From the NCBI GenBank assembly GCA_003344405.1, contig NOWV01000387.1:1-29206 (forward strand): a stretch of DNA of 29,206 nt. The letters are read 5' to 3'. Positions 1 through 29,206 of the stretch are shown one piece after another. The position numbers and the translations under genes were made by a program. This stretch comes from Trichoplax sp. H2 (taxonomy: Eukaryota; Placozoa; Uniplacotomia; Trichoplacea). The notes below the pieces were generated by a model. It saw only the letters and a list, made by a program, of their open reading frames with translations. It was not told the DNA's origin and made no database searches. Position 1 is the first letter of the stretch; each line of letters begins with the position of its first letter.

Positions 1-613
1 TAACGAAGAGGGGAGCTACAGTTGTCAGTGTTTGCCTGACTATACTCTGAATAGTGATAATAGAGGATGTACTGATGTTAATGAGTGTATTACTGGATCA
101 AATAACTGCAGTAATGTCGCTACATGTACTAATCAAATTGGTTCTTATAGCTGCGCTTGTAATTCGGGCTATGTAGGCGATGGCATAAACTGTTATGACG
201 TAGATGAGTGTCAAAATATAGACGTCTAATAATTGTAGCCAAATTTGTAATAACACCGTCGGAAGTTATACATGTTCATGTATTCAAGGTTACGAGTTAA
301 GTAGTGATAAACTTACTTGCGTGGATATAAATGAATGCCAACGATTTAGACCATGTTACCAAGTTTGTATTAATACAGAAGGATCGTTTACATGTGAATG
401 TGAACAAGGTTTTGAACTAAATAATAGCAAACTAACATGTAATGTCAGTGAATCTTGTGGCATTGGACATAATTGTTCACAAATTTGCACCTATATAAAC
501 GGATCTGAAATATGTTCATGTATGAAAGGTTACGCGCTAACATATGGAAGCCAGACTGAGAGTGAAGATATCGACGAGTGTAACTCCAATCCTAGTCCAT
601 GTAATCCACTATG

Positions 614-620
614 TACAGTA
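614..620. mobile_element. Tc1/mariner-type excision footprint TACAGTA, frame-breaking
   Basis: The sequence reads TGTACAGTACAAAC. Deleting five bases (CAGTA) gives TGT ACA AAC AGC GAT GGT, that is C-T-N-S-D-G-S-Y-T-C, a perfect EGF core, and joins the upstream and downstream frames. TA + CAG + TA is the known scar of Sleeping Beauty-class Tc1/mariner excision. No transposon remains here. Confidence 0.7.
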
Positions 621-1260
621 CAAACAGCGATGGTAGCTATACATGTAGTTGTATGAACGGCTATCGATTTGGTTCAGATGGTTGGACATGTGACGATATT
701 AATGAATGCTTAGAAAATAATCCCTGTAGTCAAAATGCAAACTGTACCAACGCACCTGGTTCATATGCTTGTCAATGCAAAATTGGTTATACTGGCAATG
801 GTAAAATTTGTAGCGATATCCATGAATGTTTAACAGGTTCAAATATGTGTTCTTCTAACGCTAGTTGTATGAGCAATAATGGATCATACACTTGTATGTG
901 CAAGCCAGGCTTTGTAGGGAATGGATACACACGTCAAGATGTCAATGAATGTTCGACTACGAATGACTGTAGTCTGAACGCAATTTGTACCAATACTGCA
1001 GGATCTCACACTTGTGAATGTAAAGTTGGATACAGCGGTGATGGTAAAACCTGTAACTATGTAGACGAATGTACATTAGGTATCCATAGTTGCTCCAATA
1101 GTGCGACCTGTAATAATACTATGGGATCTTACTTATGTAAATGTAATCAAGGATTTTCTGGCAATGGATCAACTTGCAATGATATTAATGAATGTGCGCC
1201 AGAAACTGATACCTGCTCGAATAATGCCACTTGTACGAATACTATAGGATCTTATATGTG

Positions 1261-1267
1261 TACTGTA
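1261..1267. mobile_element. Tc1/mariner-type excision footprint TACTGTA, frame-breaking
   Basis: The sequence reads ATGTGTACTGTACATGTAAT. Removing five bases gives ATG TGT ACA TGT AAT CAG (M-C-T-C-N-Q), matching the sister repeat at 1389-1406, which reads M-C-T-C-N-R. The same five bases shift the frame. Confidence 0.75.
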
Positions 1268-1322
1268 CATGTAATCAGGGATACTCTGGAAGCGGAACAA
1301 CCTGCAACGATATTGACGAATG

Positions 1323-1329
1323 TACTGTA
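1323..1329. mobile_element. Tc1/mariner-type excision footprint TACTGTA, frame-breaking
   Basis: The sequence reads GAATGTACTGTACAATGGGA. Removing five bases gives GAA TGT ACA ATG GGA AGC (E-C-T-M-G-S), which lines up with E-C-T-L-G-T in the next repeat (1447-1464). It lies only 56 bases from the previous scar, so two independent excision events hit adjacent EGF sequence. Confidence 0.75.
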
Positions 1330-1589
1330 CAATGGGAAGCAGTAAGTGCGCTGTTGCCGCTACTTATACCAATACCGTAGGATCGTACATGTGTACATGT
1401 AATCGAGGATACTCAGGAAACGGAATAACTTGCAATGATATTAATGAATGTACACTGGGAACTAGTAATTGTTCCAATTACGCTACTTGTAGCAATACTG
1501 TAGGATCTTACATGTGTCAATGTAATCCAGGGTACTCAGGAAATGGAGTAATATGCAATGACATTGATGAATGCATATATGGACAACAC

Positions 1590-1915
1590 AAGGTAAAGTC
1601 TTTTCAGTAAGTCTTAAAATTGGTAGTACGTTTACATCGGACTTAAAGGATCCAAGTTCTGCTGCATTTACAATACTTAAGCAACAAGTTACAACAGCTT
1701 TAACTTCGGTCTTTACTACTTCTTCGTCAACCAAAGGTAGCTTCGAAAGAGTAGATGTTACTGCCTTCAAAGCTGGTAGTATCATTGCTGAATATTATCC
1801 GATTTTTAAGCAAAATTCTAATATCAGCCCTAGCCAACTGGCGAATATCGTATCTACTAGTTCAATTACTATTCAAGGACAACCGATACAAAATGCTACT
1901 GTGACTGACTTCGAT
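1590..1915 (+). other. SEA-like domain inside the pseudogene
   Basis: One open frame of about 108 codons lies between EGF blocks, with no cysteines. It starts around KVFSVSLKIGSTFTSD and includes a Thr/Ser-rich helix-like stretch, FERVDVTAFKAGSIIAEYYP, and ends SITIQGQPIQNATVTDFDEC. The pattern of conserved hydrophobics with 'V..F..GSIIA.Y' matches SEA modules of membrane mucins and agrins, which sit outside the membrane next to EGFs. I see no clear G-S-[VI]-V-V autocleavage site; GSIIAEYY is the nearest stretch. It follows directly on a truncated EGF start (NDIDEC), where the frame also shifts. Confidence 0.65.
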
Positions 1916-2284
1916 GAATGTGCCAAGCCTACCGATAACAATTGTCACAGCAATCAAAGTTGTGTAAATTTGCCTGCCACATATAGTTGTCAATGTAAGA
2001 AAGATTGCACTGGATCTACTTGTGTTGATATTAATGAATGCCTGACTGCTAATCCGTGTGGAAGTTACGCTACATGATCAAATACGGCAGGTTCTTATAC
2101 TTGTACTTGTACGACAGGTTATCAAGGCGATCCATATTCTAGTCCAAGCTGCAGTATCGCATGTACCAGTGATTACTATCTGAATGGAGGAACATGCGCT
2201 CATCAAAATAATCAACGTGTTTGTAGTTGCACTGATAGTTATACAGGCATAAAGTACAACAACCCAAAGGTGGGAGATTTGTCT

Positions 2285-2357
2285 ACAGGAGCAATCGTTG
2301 GGATTTCAATTAGATCAGTCGCAATTGCATTAGGAATAGTAATTGTTGTTACTGTCC
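2285..2357 (+). other. Transmembrane segment of the pseudogene product
   Basis: The frame reads GAIVGISIRSVAIALGIVIV and continues VTV. It is followed, after a one-base frame change, by a strongly basic run (RSSRRKRR) and a Ser/Gln/Asp-rich tail of about 115 residues containing ENVYVEG and KSYE tyrosine motifs. This is a type I membrane layout. The tail is read in two frames (about 2364-2488, then 2489-2734). Confidence 0.6.
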
Positions 2358-2734
2358 GTTGACGGCCGCAGTTCCAGACGAAAAAGAAGGACATCACAAG
2401 TGCGTGATATTGCAAGTGATACTCAAGTACTTTCAGATTCTACGACTAAAAATGTTCGCTATGAATTAAACGATCGATCCAGAATCCCCAGGAGAACGTT
2501 TATGTCGAAGGTATAGATAATAAAAGCTATGAAACAGCAAATGATTCGCCAGGTGTTGCCGTTACCATTAAAGCGAAAAGACAAAATAATGATGGCATTC
2601 AGCAACCTACCGCTCCAGATCCTATTGTACCACCATCATCACAAATAAATACTGATAGTCAACCAGCATCGATTTCGTTAACTGCCCGATTTAGCATTGA
2701 ATCGCAGGATCAGTCGCAAGATACTCAGTTATAA

Positions 2735-4145
2735 TTATCTTGTAGCTTGCATCTACATGAAATACTGCGATTGGCAATAAATAGGAATAATAAACCAGGA
2801 TTTCCTATCGTTATTAATAATCTATAATAAATTTACTGTTCACTAAATTACAATAGGAGTTAAATTCACCTTAGGTTATGCACATACAGTACTATCTTTA
2901 CTTTATGATTTTATAGATAATATTAATGTTTTCTAAGTCTTTAAATGGATAGACTTAATTAACGTAACAGTTAGTTCAAGAAAAAATTTTCTTGTGACAC
3001 TGGAAAATGATCAGCCATTTTCTGAAAATTGCCTTATGATGTTTTGAAATAAGTGGTTTTCTTTGCTCCATTTTTAGTTCATCACATCATCTTCAACCTG
3101 TTTTTATACCAGTTATTATTGAATTAGTTCAATTAATTTTGGGTTTTAAAAAAAATACTAGTACAAATTCAAGTCGCTTTGCTGACGGTTTACGATAATG
3201 TACTTATTTGTTAATAATTAACAGATAGTATTACCATTCGACATTATTTATATCCCGGTAATAGCCAGGCACTACTATATTCACAGCTATGCTTGTAGAA
3301 TACTACTTTTCAATAATGCATTCACGGATGAAATGCTATATTAAGATTAGTTCATGGTTCAAAGCACATTATGATAACTAATGTACGGTGATGGACATAT
3401 AGATACGGTGCGCTAATAATGCGGTTGCCAATGTGTGATATATACCAATCACGAAATTCCAAATTTTAGAAAAATAAGGGCTTTTATTTGAATCTTATAC
3501 AAAGATTAACTACACAGCTCTACTCTAGCCGAATACTACTACTAAAGACTTCTAGAACGAACTAACAGAATAATCTAAAGTTGCATGCTTTTATACTTTC
3601 CGTAGCATTCGCTGCTACAATCCGCAAGGCAACCTTTTACCTTATTTTACACATAGTTAAATTATTCTTAGTAAGACTATCCTACTGCGGACCATCATTA
3701 ATCCAATATGAATACGACTACAGTACTTACGTAGACATTATTCACACCAGCCAAGTACAATGAATTAACCATATCCTAATATATGATTTACAGTTCTATT
3801 TTTACCTATAGCCACATTAGTAACTCAACAGCTTACTGTATATAGTCATCTGTACTCTAGCATAGAGTCTCTACCACTACAGTCTATAGTTACAGCTACC
3901 AAATATCTCTTAGGATAAATATTTACCGTACATTATACTACACATGGCTAACAGTCTACAATCACAATACTAAGTTACATTACACAATGGTATCCTGTGT
4001 TGCCTAGCAATGGCTTGCCACCCCTAGCAAAACCATAGCGATTATGCACTTTATTTTTGCAGCAGCCAATGAATTTCGCGGATAAAAAAGCACTCTTAGC
4101 TAGGCTACTAGCAAAATACTATACATTAAGGTTGATATAATACGC
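2735..4145. other. Intergenic region
   Basis: No exon-like coding was found on either strand. A 60-codon open frame at 3581-3763 has no recognisable domain. The stretch holds three TAC(A/T)GTA 7-mers (2885, 3719, 3834) and a small hairpin at 3854-3868 (ACTCTA-gca-TAGAGT). Its right-hand end carries promoter-like elements, listed separately. Confidence 0.6.
2776..2831 (+). terminator. Poly(A) signals of the first gene
   Basis: AATAAA occurs at 2776-2781 and again at 2826-2831, 42 and 92 bases after the stop codon at 2732-2734. This is where a 3' end would be expected. AATAAA is common in DNA this AT-rich, so the evidence is mainly position. Confidence 0.4.
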
Positions 4146-4153
4146 TATAAATA
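3999..4153 (+). promoter_or_regulatory. Candidate promoter of the SRCR/MAM/EGF gene
   Basis: In order: an imperfect inverted repeat GTTGCCTAGCAAT at 3999-4011, resembling an RFX-type X-box with a shortened spacer; a CCAAT box at 4076-4080; and a good TATA box, TATAAATA, at 4146-4153. A start about 25-30 bases after the TATA would give a leader of roughly 125 bases before the ATG at 4304. Elements and spacing are seen directly; function is inferred. Confidence 0.45.
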
Positions 4154-4303
4154 CCGCACACTGGGTCAAGAGTAGGTAAGCAGTCATAAAATAAAGCGTA
4201 TCATTTCGGAATTTAAAGTCGGCGATTAAGGAACTCAACCCAATTGCTGCAACGAAGAATTATTAGCTCTCTATCCACTAAAATAAATTTTAATGGAAAT
4301 AGT

Positions 4304-25044
<20,741 letters not shown>

Positions 25045-25147
25045 GTTTCATATAATTTTAAACCTATTGAAAACATGATTAGTTCAATGTAAAATTTTAA
25101 CCCCGGCCTAATAAGGTTTCATGACTTTGCTGTAATTAAGTAAAAAG

Positions 25148-25154
25148 TATATAT
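25148..25154 (+). promoter_or_regulatory. TATA-like element before the mucin-like gene
   Basis: TATATAT, 76 bases before the ATG at 25230. Plausible position but weak in DNA this AT-rich. Confidence 0.25.
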
Positions 25155-25229
25155 GCGTTGATTTACTCAAAATCATGATAGATTTTCAACATTTCCTCTT
25201 GAGTTGAAGAATTCCCTTTTATAGCAAAA

Positions 25230-25298
25230 ATGATTGGGAAACCTTTCGCTTTCCTTTTCAGCTTCTTTCTAGTCCTACAATATGTAGAGTGCAATGCG
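25230..25298 (+). CDS. Exon 1: signal peptide
   Basis: The ATG at 25230 (context AAAAATG) opens [17 protein letters not shown], then YVECNA. This is a basic residue, a long hydrophobic core and a good A-x-A-like cleavage end (C-N-A). The donor GCG|GTACTA is in phase 0. Its presence argues that a new gene begins here. Confidence 0.55.
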
Positions 25299-28200
25299 GT
25301 ACTATTGTACCTCTTAACACTGATATATTGTTAACGTAGCAGTATTGCAATGCTCGTATACGCAGCGTATATCATATATTTTTACTGTAAATTATCCAAA
25401 GCATGCCAAGAAACTGGACCAACTGATCTCTGTTTATGTAAAAACTACTACTTTCAGCCCTACAATGTCCAGTCACACTATGAAGTAAGCCCTCAACGTA
25501 GCGGTTAAAAATAGTCTATTACTTAAATTTTTATTGTTGAATATTATAGTAGTAGAACTTAAGATAACGCAACTACACATACAGCTAGTTCAAGGCTAAC
25601 GACCTGTCTCCCCTCCAAAGAAGTTGGCCTTTTATACATTCCTAGAAATGATTATTGACAAACATGTTTATCAAATCGCTGTTTTTGTCAATTTAAGTAA
25701 AATCCTAGTGAACCTTCCTCATGCTATTCCTTACTCTTCTTAACGTTCAATATGGGTCCTGCAAGTGCGGGAGACCTAGTTAGGTATGATTGTCATTGTC
25801 ATAGTATTAGTAGGGTGGCTTCACAAGGGTTAGTCTTAGATGCGCACGTATTCGAACCTCATACTCATTCTATGTATATTATAATAACTACTAATAAGTC
25901 CTAGAATATTTCATGATAGAATATATATATGAGCGTTGCTGTCATATTTTATTAGTTCGAATTTATAAGTCTTAATAAAGTTCTATACTTTGCTAATACG
26001 CTGTCTCTACATTTGCTCGAGAACTTATTGCAGTCATCCCTCACTCTGGGCCAATCATACGCAATTTACTGAGATGGGGCGGGGGCGGTGCCGCTTACCG
26101 AGGCATCATGGGAGTCTCACTTAGCCTTACGACTAACATCTAAACATTATACACTGATTGTCTGCAATGCCCATAACACTTAATATGGTGTATCTAACAC
26201 CGCTAATCCACTATCTTATTTACCCGGAGTCTCATTATAATCTAGTTTTCCTACAGTTTACTATCGTAAAGTATATAGAAATTGAAAGTATCGGCTGCTG
26301 TTATGTAGCTTTGGAATGGAGATAGTCTGTCTGGGCTGTTACACAGGCATGACGATATCAGCAGTATTTTATTACGTGACTAGTGCATTCATAATTATTG
26401 TACATGTTTATACGATCTTAAAAGTGACTGATATCTTAGAATGCCTTTTAAACGATTAATCCTTTTATACTCAGAATACTTACTTAAATAAATCTAAATA
26501 TTATTACACTAACCAACCCCTATCAAAACTTTAATTTACCTAAGATAACAATGAGTGCATGCGAGGAATACACAGTTGCGACCCGAACGCGGTTTGTCAC
26601 GATACGAATACTTCATACACATGCACTTGCAAATCTGGCTTCAGCGGCAATGGATTTACATGTCAAGGTATCCATTTTACATTTGCCTTGGTTGGATATT
26701 CAAGCTATTTTAAACGTCAAACTGCTTAAAGTAGCTATTAACTAAAGAATGCTAATATTCGTTTTCGAAGATATCAACGAATGTGCGATAAATAATACTA
26801 ATGTCTGCAATCAAAATGCCGCCTGCTTCAATTCCTTTGGTTCATATAGGTGCCAGTGCGATCCAGGATTCGTAGGAAACGGACAAATTTGTCAAGGTAG
26901 TTTATGATTAATTGAACGATGATTAATAATCATTTCTTTTAAAAAAGTTTAGCTATCAAGTTAAACGTATGATATTTGTTTAAGGAATAGTAAAATTAGC
27001 TAGCAAAGTAGCTTAGATAGTGTTTAATCTTATATAAAAACAGATCAAAATGAATGCCAACTCGGAATAGCTGGTTGTAGTATAGATGCAACTTGTTTCA
27101 ATACCCCGGGATCTTTCCAATGCACTTGCCACCAAGGATTTGCTGGAGACGGATTCACATGCAAAGGTAATGATTCTTGCAAGAATTAAAACTAATTTTA
27201 ACTAACATATGGAGGTTTTACTTACTAATTCGTAAACTTCGGAGATATCAATTCTTTAAGGTAGTTAATTTTTTCTGGTCATATTACCGGTATCCTTTAT
27301 TTCCATTTAAAAACTCCCTGTACAAATACTGACTGTTGTCTAAACGTATTAAAAGACACTAATAAATTTTGCTATAGAATTAAGACTCTATCCGTATGGA
27401 GCATCAGTAAGTGATCAATCATTTGGAGGAGTAGACGACACGCCATTCCAGATATTTTTAAAAACACCTATATTCTTTATGAATACATTTCAACGTAAAA
27501 TTTATGTGAGTATAAGTATTTCATTCATGTAACAATTATAGCGCGCACAGTATCTTTCTGAAATTATTACATTTTAGCGAAAGCATCATAAAATATCTTC
27601 AATCACTCTACATTTTCAATTTTGTGCACGAATTGTTATCCTACTAATAATAATCATTTAAATTACATTGTAGATTTCAATGAATGGTTTTATCTCATTT
27701 GATAGACCTTACTATGGTATACCCAGTAAACCATTATATACTTCAAGACAAGCACCTATCATTGCACCATTCTTTGCAGATGCAGACGGCCAATTTTCTG
27801 CAACTTCTAGAATATTTGTAAGCCAATACTCCACATTTAATCCAACCACTAAAACAGCGGAAATCTTTAAAAATGCAACTAGCGATATTAATCAATATCA
27901 GAGTTTCATTGCTGCACATCCTTCCACTTCAAATAACTACGGTTTATATGATACAATCGTGCCCGATTTTAACGCAACTTCAGTAACTACCATTACATGG
28001 TACAAACTAGTTCCTTACCCATCTGCTGCAACTTCAAAATTCGGTATAACTAATACATTCCAATTGGTTTTGTCGTCAGATGGAAATCATCTATTTGCCT
28101 CATTTTTATATGAAGATAAAGGTATGAATTGGTGGAAAAGATATCGACTTACAAATGCTAGAGTAGGCTATAGTAATAAATTCCCTATGTATACTTATGA

Positions 28201-29206
28201 ATTACCAAATTCCAACACAAAACAATTGTTACGGATTGACAGTACGACTGGAAATTATGGTAAAAAAGGCAGATGGATGTACAGAGTTGATGATCCCTCT
28301 ATAAATCATATTAACTACGCTCAACGTTGCCGAACTTGGTTCGTCAATGAACCATTACCAGATGTTTATCTAAATGAATTACTACGAAGGCCATGCCCTT
28401 GCTCTATCCTTCAAGCTATTCGTGATAGACGATTTAGATTAAACTTGAATACATTTTGCATGAGATCAAGGTTTTCACGAAGAGTTTCCAGTGGCGAGCG
28501 TGTATATCAACGATGCTGCTACTCTTTAGCAGGAAAATCTTTCGGTTCATTAATTACTAGATATCCCTTTGGAAGCTCATTTATTTTCAGGAATACTACC
28601 TTACAAGCCAGAAACAATGAGGCTCTAACGGATTGTTGCATGCGATCTAGCCTATGTAGTCTCTACTTAAAGAAAAGACCTATCAATAAATGTGTTGGAT
28701 ATAAAGCACCGCGAAAAGCGTGGTTCTGGGGTGATCCTCATGTAAGGACATTTGATGGAAAACTATACACCTTCAATGGACTGGGTGAATATGTTCTATT
28801 GCAAACTATAAATAAAAATTTTCAGTTACAAGGACGTACAATGAAAGCTATTCGAAATAGCTCACTATCTGCGGCTGCTACCGTATTCTCTGCATTCGCT
28901 ACTATGGAAATTGGTGCAGATATTGTCCAATTTACACTTAATTCGACTTTTAATGGTATCGATATCTTAGTCAATAGAACAATATCATTTAATATGGACA
29001 GCCTCTCTGAAAATGAAACCCGTGAATTTAATAATGTCGATGTTACCAGATTATCAAATATAACAGTAGCTGCGATCTTTACGTCTGGAGTATCTATGGA
29101 AGTTACACTATTAACACAAATGCTAACTATTGCTTTCAATGGACCTGATGAAATTAAAGGTATAACATCTGGTCTTTTAGGTACTTGGAATGATAATATC
29201 AATGAT
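25230..29206 (+). CDS. MUC4-like EGF_CA-NIDO-AMOP-VWD protein, 5' part of gene (runs off the window)
   Basis: Proposed exons: 25230-25298, 25458-25484, 26257-26287, 26545-26667, 26771-26896, 27044-27166, 27378-27505, 27674-29206+. They sum to 720 codons with compatible phases. Order: signal peptide, short low-complexity-free stretch, three EGF_CA, NIDO (about 27378-28020), spacer, AMOP (about 28319-28705), VWD from about 28718 and continuing. NIDO-AMOP-VWD in this order is the hallmark of mucin-4 and its invertebrate relatives, which are membrane mucins of mucus and cell surface. EGFs ahead of NIDO are unusual compared with human MUC4. The open end lacks the rest of VWD and the expected EGF-SEA-TM part. 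The first three exons are the least certain. Confidence 0.75.
25458..25484 (+). CDS. Candidate exon 2 (27 nt)
   Basis: It lies between acceptor ACTACTTTCAG and consensus donor GAA|GTAAGC, phase 0-0, encoding PYNVQSHYE. Support is from splice signals and phase only. Confidence 0.4.
25760..25865. repeat. Possible tRNA-derived SINE-like fragment
   Basis: GGTTCGAATAC on the minus strand (25848-25858) matches 10 of 11 bases of the Pol III B-box consensus. A SINE-like GCGGGAGACCTAGTTAGG lies at 25768-25785. No convincing A box, tail or duplicate was found. Confidence 0.2.
26076..26088. promoter_or_regulatory. GC box-like G-rich run
   Basis: GGGGCGGGGGCGG followed by TGCCGC, in DNA that is otherwise about two-thirds A+T. 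It resembles an Sp1/KLF site. No gene start is seen nearby. Confidence 0.3.
26257..26287 (+). CDS. Candidate exon 3 (31 nt)
   Basis: Strong acceptor TCTAGTTTTCCTACAG and donor A|GTATCG convert phase 0 to phase 1, as needed before the EGF_CA exon. It encodes [10 protein letters not shown]. An unseen exon could do the same job. Confidence 0.3.
26545..26667 (+). CDS. EGF_CA exon a of the MUC4-like gene
   Basis: 123 nt, phase 1-1, acceptor TTTACCTAAG, donor G|GTATCC. It reads [11 protein letters not shown]...[17 protein letters not shown]. The N-E-C start and GSY-like core (TSYTC) fit calcium-binding EGF. Confidence 0.87.
26771..26896 (+). CDS. EGF_CA exon b
   Basis: 126 nt, phase 1-1, acceptor TTTTCGAAG, donor G|GTAGTT. 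It reads [13 protein letters not shown]...[18 protein letters not shown], a full calcium-binding EGF consensus. Confidence 0.9.
27044..27166 (+). CDS. EGF_CA exon c
   Basis: 123 nt, phase 1-1, acceptor AAAAACAG, donor G|GTAATG. It reads [12 protein letters not shown]...[18 protein letters not shown]. Confidence 0.9.
27378..27505 (+). CDS. NIDO domain, part 1
   Basis: 128 nt, phase 1 to 0, acceptor TGCTATAG, donor TAT|GTGAGT. It reads [20 protein letters not shown] and then [21 protein letters not shown], the start of a nidogen-like NIDO domain (PYG..GD.. type opening). Confidence 0.85.
27674..29206 (+). CDS. Long exon: NIDO part 2, AMOP, start of VWD
   Basis: 511 codons open to the window edge with no stop, acceptor ACATTGTAG, phase 0. 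NIDO continues as [12 protein letters not shown] and [13 protein letters not shown] spans about codons 216-345 with CRTWF, RPCPC, FCM, RCCY, DCC and a final KC. The VWD starts at [20 protein letters not shown] (about codon 351) and continues to [11 protein letters not shown] at the edge. GDPH (28730-28741) is the known autocleavage motif of several VWD mucins. Confidence 0.9.
   Translation, partial: MSMNGFISFDRPYYGIPSKPLYTSRQAPIIAPFFADADGQFSATSRIFVSQYSTFNPTTKTAEIFKNATSDINQYQSFIAAHPSTSNNYGLYDTIVPDFNATSVTTITWYKLVPYPSAATSKFGITNTFQLVLSSDGNHLFASFLYEDKGMNWWKRYRLTNARVGYSNKFPMYTYELPNSNTKQLLRIDSTTGNYGKKGRWMYRVDDPSINHINYAQRCRTWFVNEPLPDVYLNELLRRPCPCSILQAIRDRRFRLNLNTFCMRSRFSRRVSSGERVYQRCCYSLAGKSFGSLITRYPFGSSFIFRNTTLQARNNEALTDCCMRSSLCSLYLKKRPINKCVGYKAPRKAWFWGDPHVRTFDGKLYTFNGLGEYVLLQTINKNFQLQGRTMKAIRNSSLSAAATVFSAFATMEIGADIVQFTLNSTFNGIDILVNRTISFNMDSLSENETREFNNVDVTRLSNITVAAIFTSGVSMEVTLLTQMLTIAFNGPDEIKGITSGLLGTWNDNIND

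Larger units (their letters stand above)
2..2734 (+). pseudogene. 3' part of EGF_CA-SEA-EGF-transmembrane mucin-like gene, broken
   Basis: The region enters from the left edge inside an EGF and encodes about 13 EGF-like repeats, mostly calcium-binding (D-I-N-E-C starts, GSYxC cores), in 2-1564. A SEA-like domain (about 1590-1915) follows, then three EGF-like repeats to about 2280, a hydrophobic span (about 2285-2357), a basic stop-transfer (RSSRRKRR) and a tail ending at TAA 2732-2734. No introns are seen, which fits one long 3' exon. Lesions, seen directly: frame changes near 219-228, 614-620, 1261-1267, 1323-1329, 1570-1583, 2358-2364 and 2486-2492; TGA at 2075-2077 where an EGF cysteine is expected; and EGF cysteines replaced by Arg (932-934) and Tyr (1365-1367, perhaps 2255-2257). 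Known for the family: EGF_CA-SEA-TM ends are typical of membrane mucins. Inferred: a dead or dying paralogue of the gene starting at 25230. Some single-base breaks could be assembly errors, but not all. Confidence 0.8.
25299..26544 (+). other. Gap between signal exon and first EGF_CA exon
   Basis: Holds two candidate short exons (25458-25484, 26257-26287), one TACTGTA (25383-25389), a possible SINE-like fragment (about 25760-25865), and a locally GC-rich patch around 26070-26111. No domain-bearing coding was found. Confidence 0.5.

Noticed and set aside
614-1329. The 5-bp insertions as sequencing or assembly errors
   Set aside because: Three identical-class insertions of the form C(A/T)GTA in TGTACA are not a homopolymer-type error. 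Not fully excluded without reads.
1496-1502. TACTGTA as another footprint
   Set aside because: It is in frame as N-T-V-G and aligns with ACCGTAGG and ACTATAGG in sister repeats of the same length, so no insertion occurred.
1483-1785. 100-codon open frame on the minus strand
   Set aside because: Antisense shadow of the EGF and SEA coding, with no domain of its own.
2-2734. Retrocopy (processed pseudogene) explanation for the lack of introns
   Set aside because: No poly(A) tail or target-site duplication seen at the 3' end. The related gene at the right edge also has a long uninterrupted exon, so an ordinary long last exon is simpler.
3581-3763. 60-codon frame in the intergenic region
   Set aside because: No domain, signal peptide or splice context; expected by chance in this length.
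28822-29202. 126-codon open frame on the minus strand
   Set aside because: Antisense to the VWD domain, which reads cleanly on the + strand.

Overview
The window looks like AT-rich nuclear DNA (about one third G+C by eye) from an early-branching animal. The evidence is animal extracellular modules (calcium-binding EGF, SRCR, MAM, SEA, NIDO, AMOP, VWD) encoded by GT-AG spliced exons, most of them flanked by phase-1 introns. A placozoan such as Trichoplax or Hoilungia fits, but a cnidarian or sponge cannot be excluded from sequence alone. No bacterial genes, CRISPR array, rRNA or convincing tRNA were seen.

Layout, all genes on the + strand. (1) Positions 2-2734 hold the 3' end of a broken gene: a string of EGF_CA repeats, a SEA domain, more EGFs, a membrane span and a cytoplasmic tail, all without introns. 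Its frame is interrupted about six times and it has an internal stop and lost cysteines, so it is called a pseudogene. (2) Positions 2735-4303 are intergenic and end in a plausible promoter (CCAAT at 4076, TATA at 4146). (3) Positions 4304-25044 hold a roughly 37-exon gene for a secreted protein of about 2,100 residues. It has a split signal peptide, 9 EGF, 11 SRCR and 3 MAM domains, 15-nt microexons and short Thr/Ser/Pro linker exons. It grew by duplication of an [SRCR-A, SRCR-B, EGF(s), microexon, MAM] block. (4) From 25230 to the window end is the 5' part of a mucin-4-like gene: signal peptide, three EGF_CA exons, NIDO, AMOP, and a VWD containing the GDPH motif. It runs off the edge.

The three loci look like secreted or membrane-anchored matrix, mucus or recognition proteins. 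The pseudogene has the domains expected at the C-terminal end of a MUC4-like protein and the last gene has the N-terminal end, so the window may sit between two tandem paralogues.

The most striking signal is not a gene. Three of the frame breaks in the pseudogene are clean 5-bp insertions of the form TA to TAC(A/T)GTA, each inside a TGTACA. Removing the five bases restores a canonical EGF each time. This is the footprint left when a Tc1/mariner (Sleeping Beauty-like) transposon excises. By hand count the same 7-mer occurs about 26 times in the window, against roughly 7 expected from composition, and once in a nested double form (TACTGTACTGTA). This suggests a heavy history of cut-and-paste transposition of which only the scars remain.
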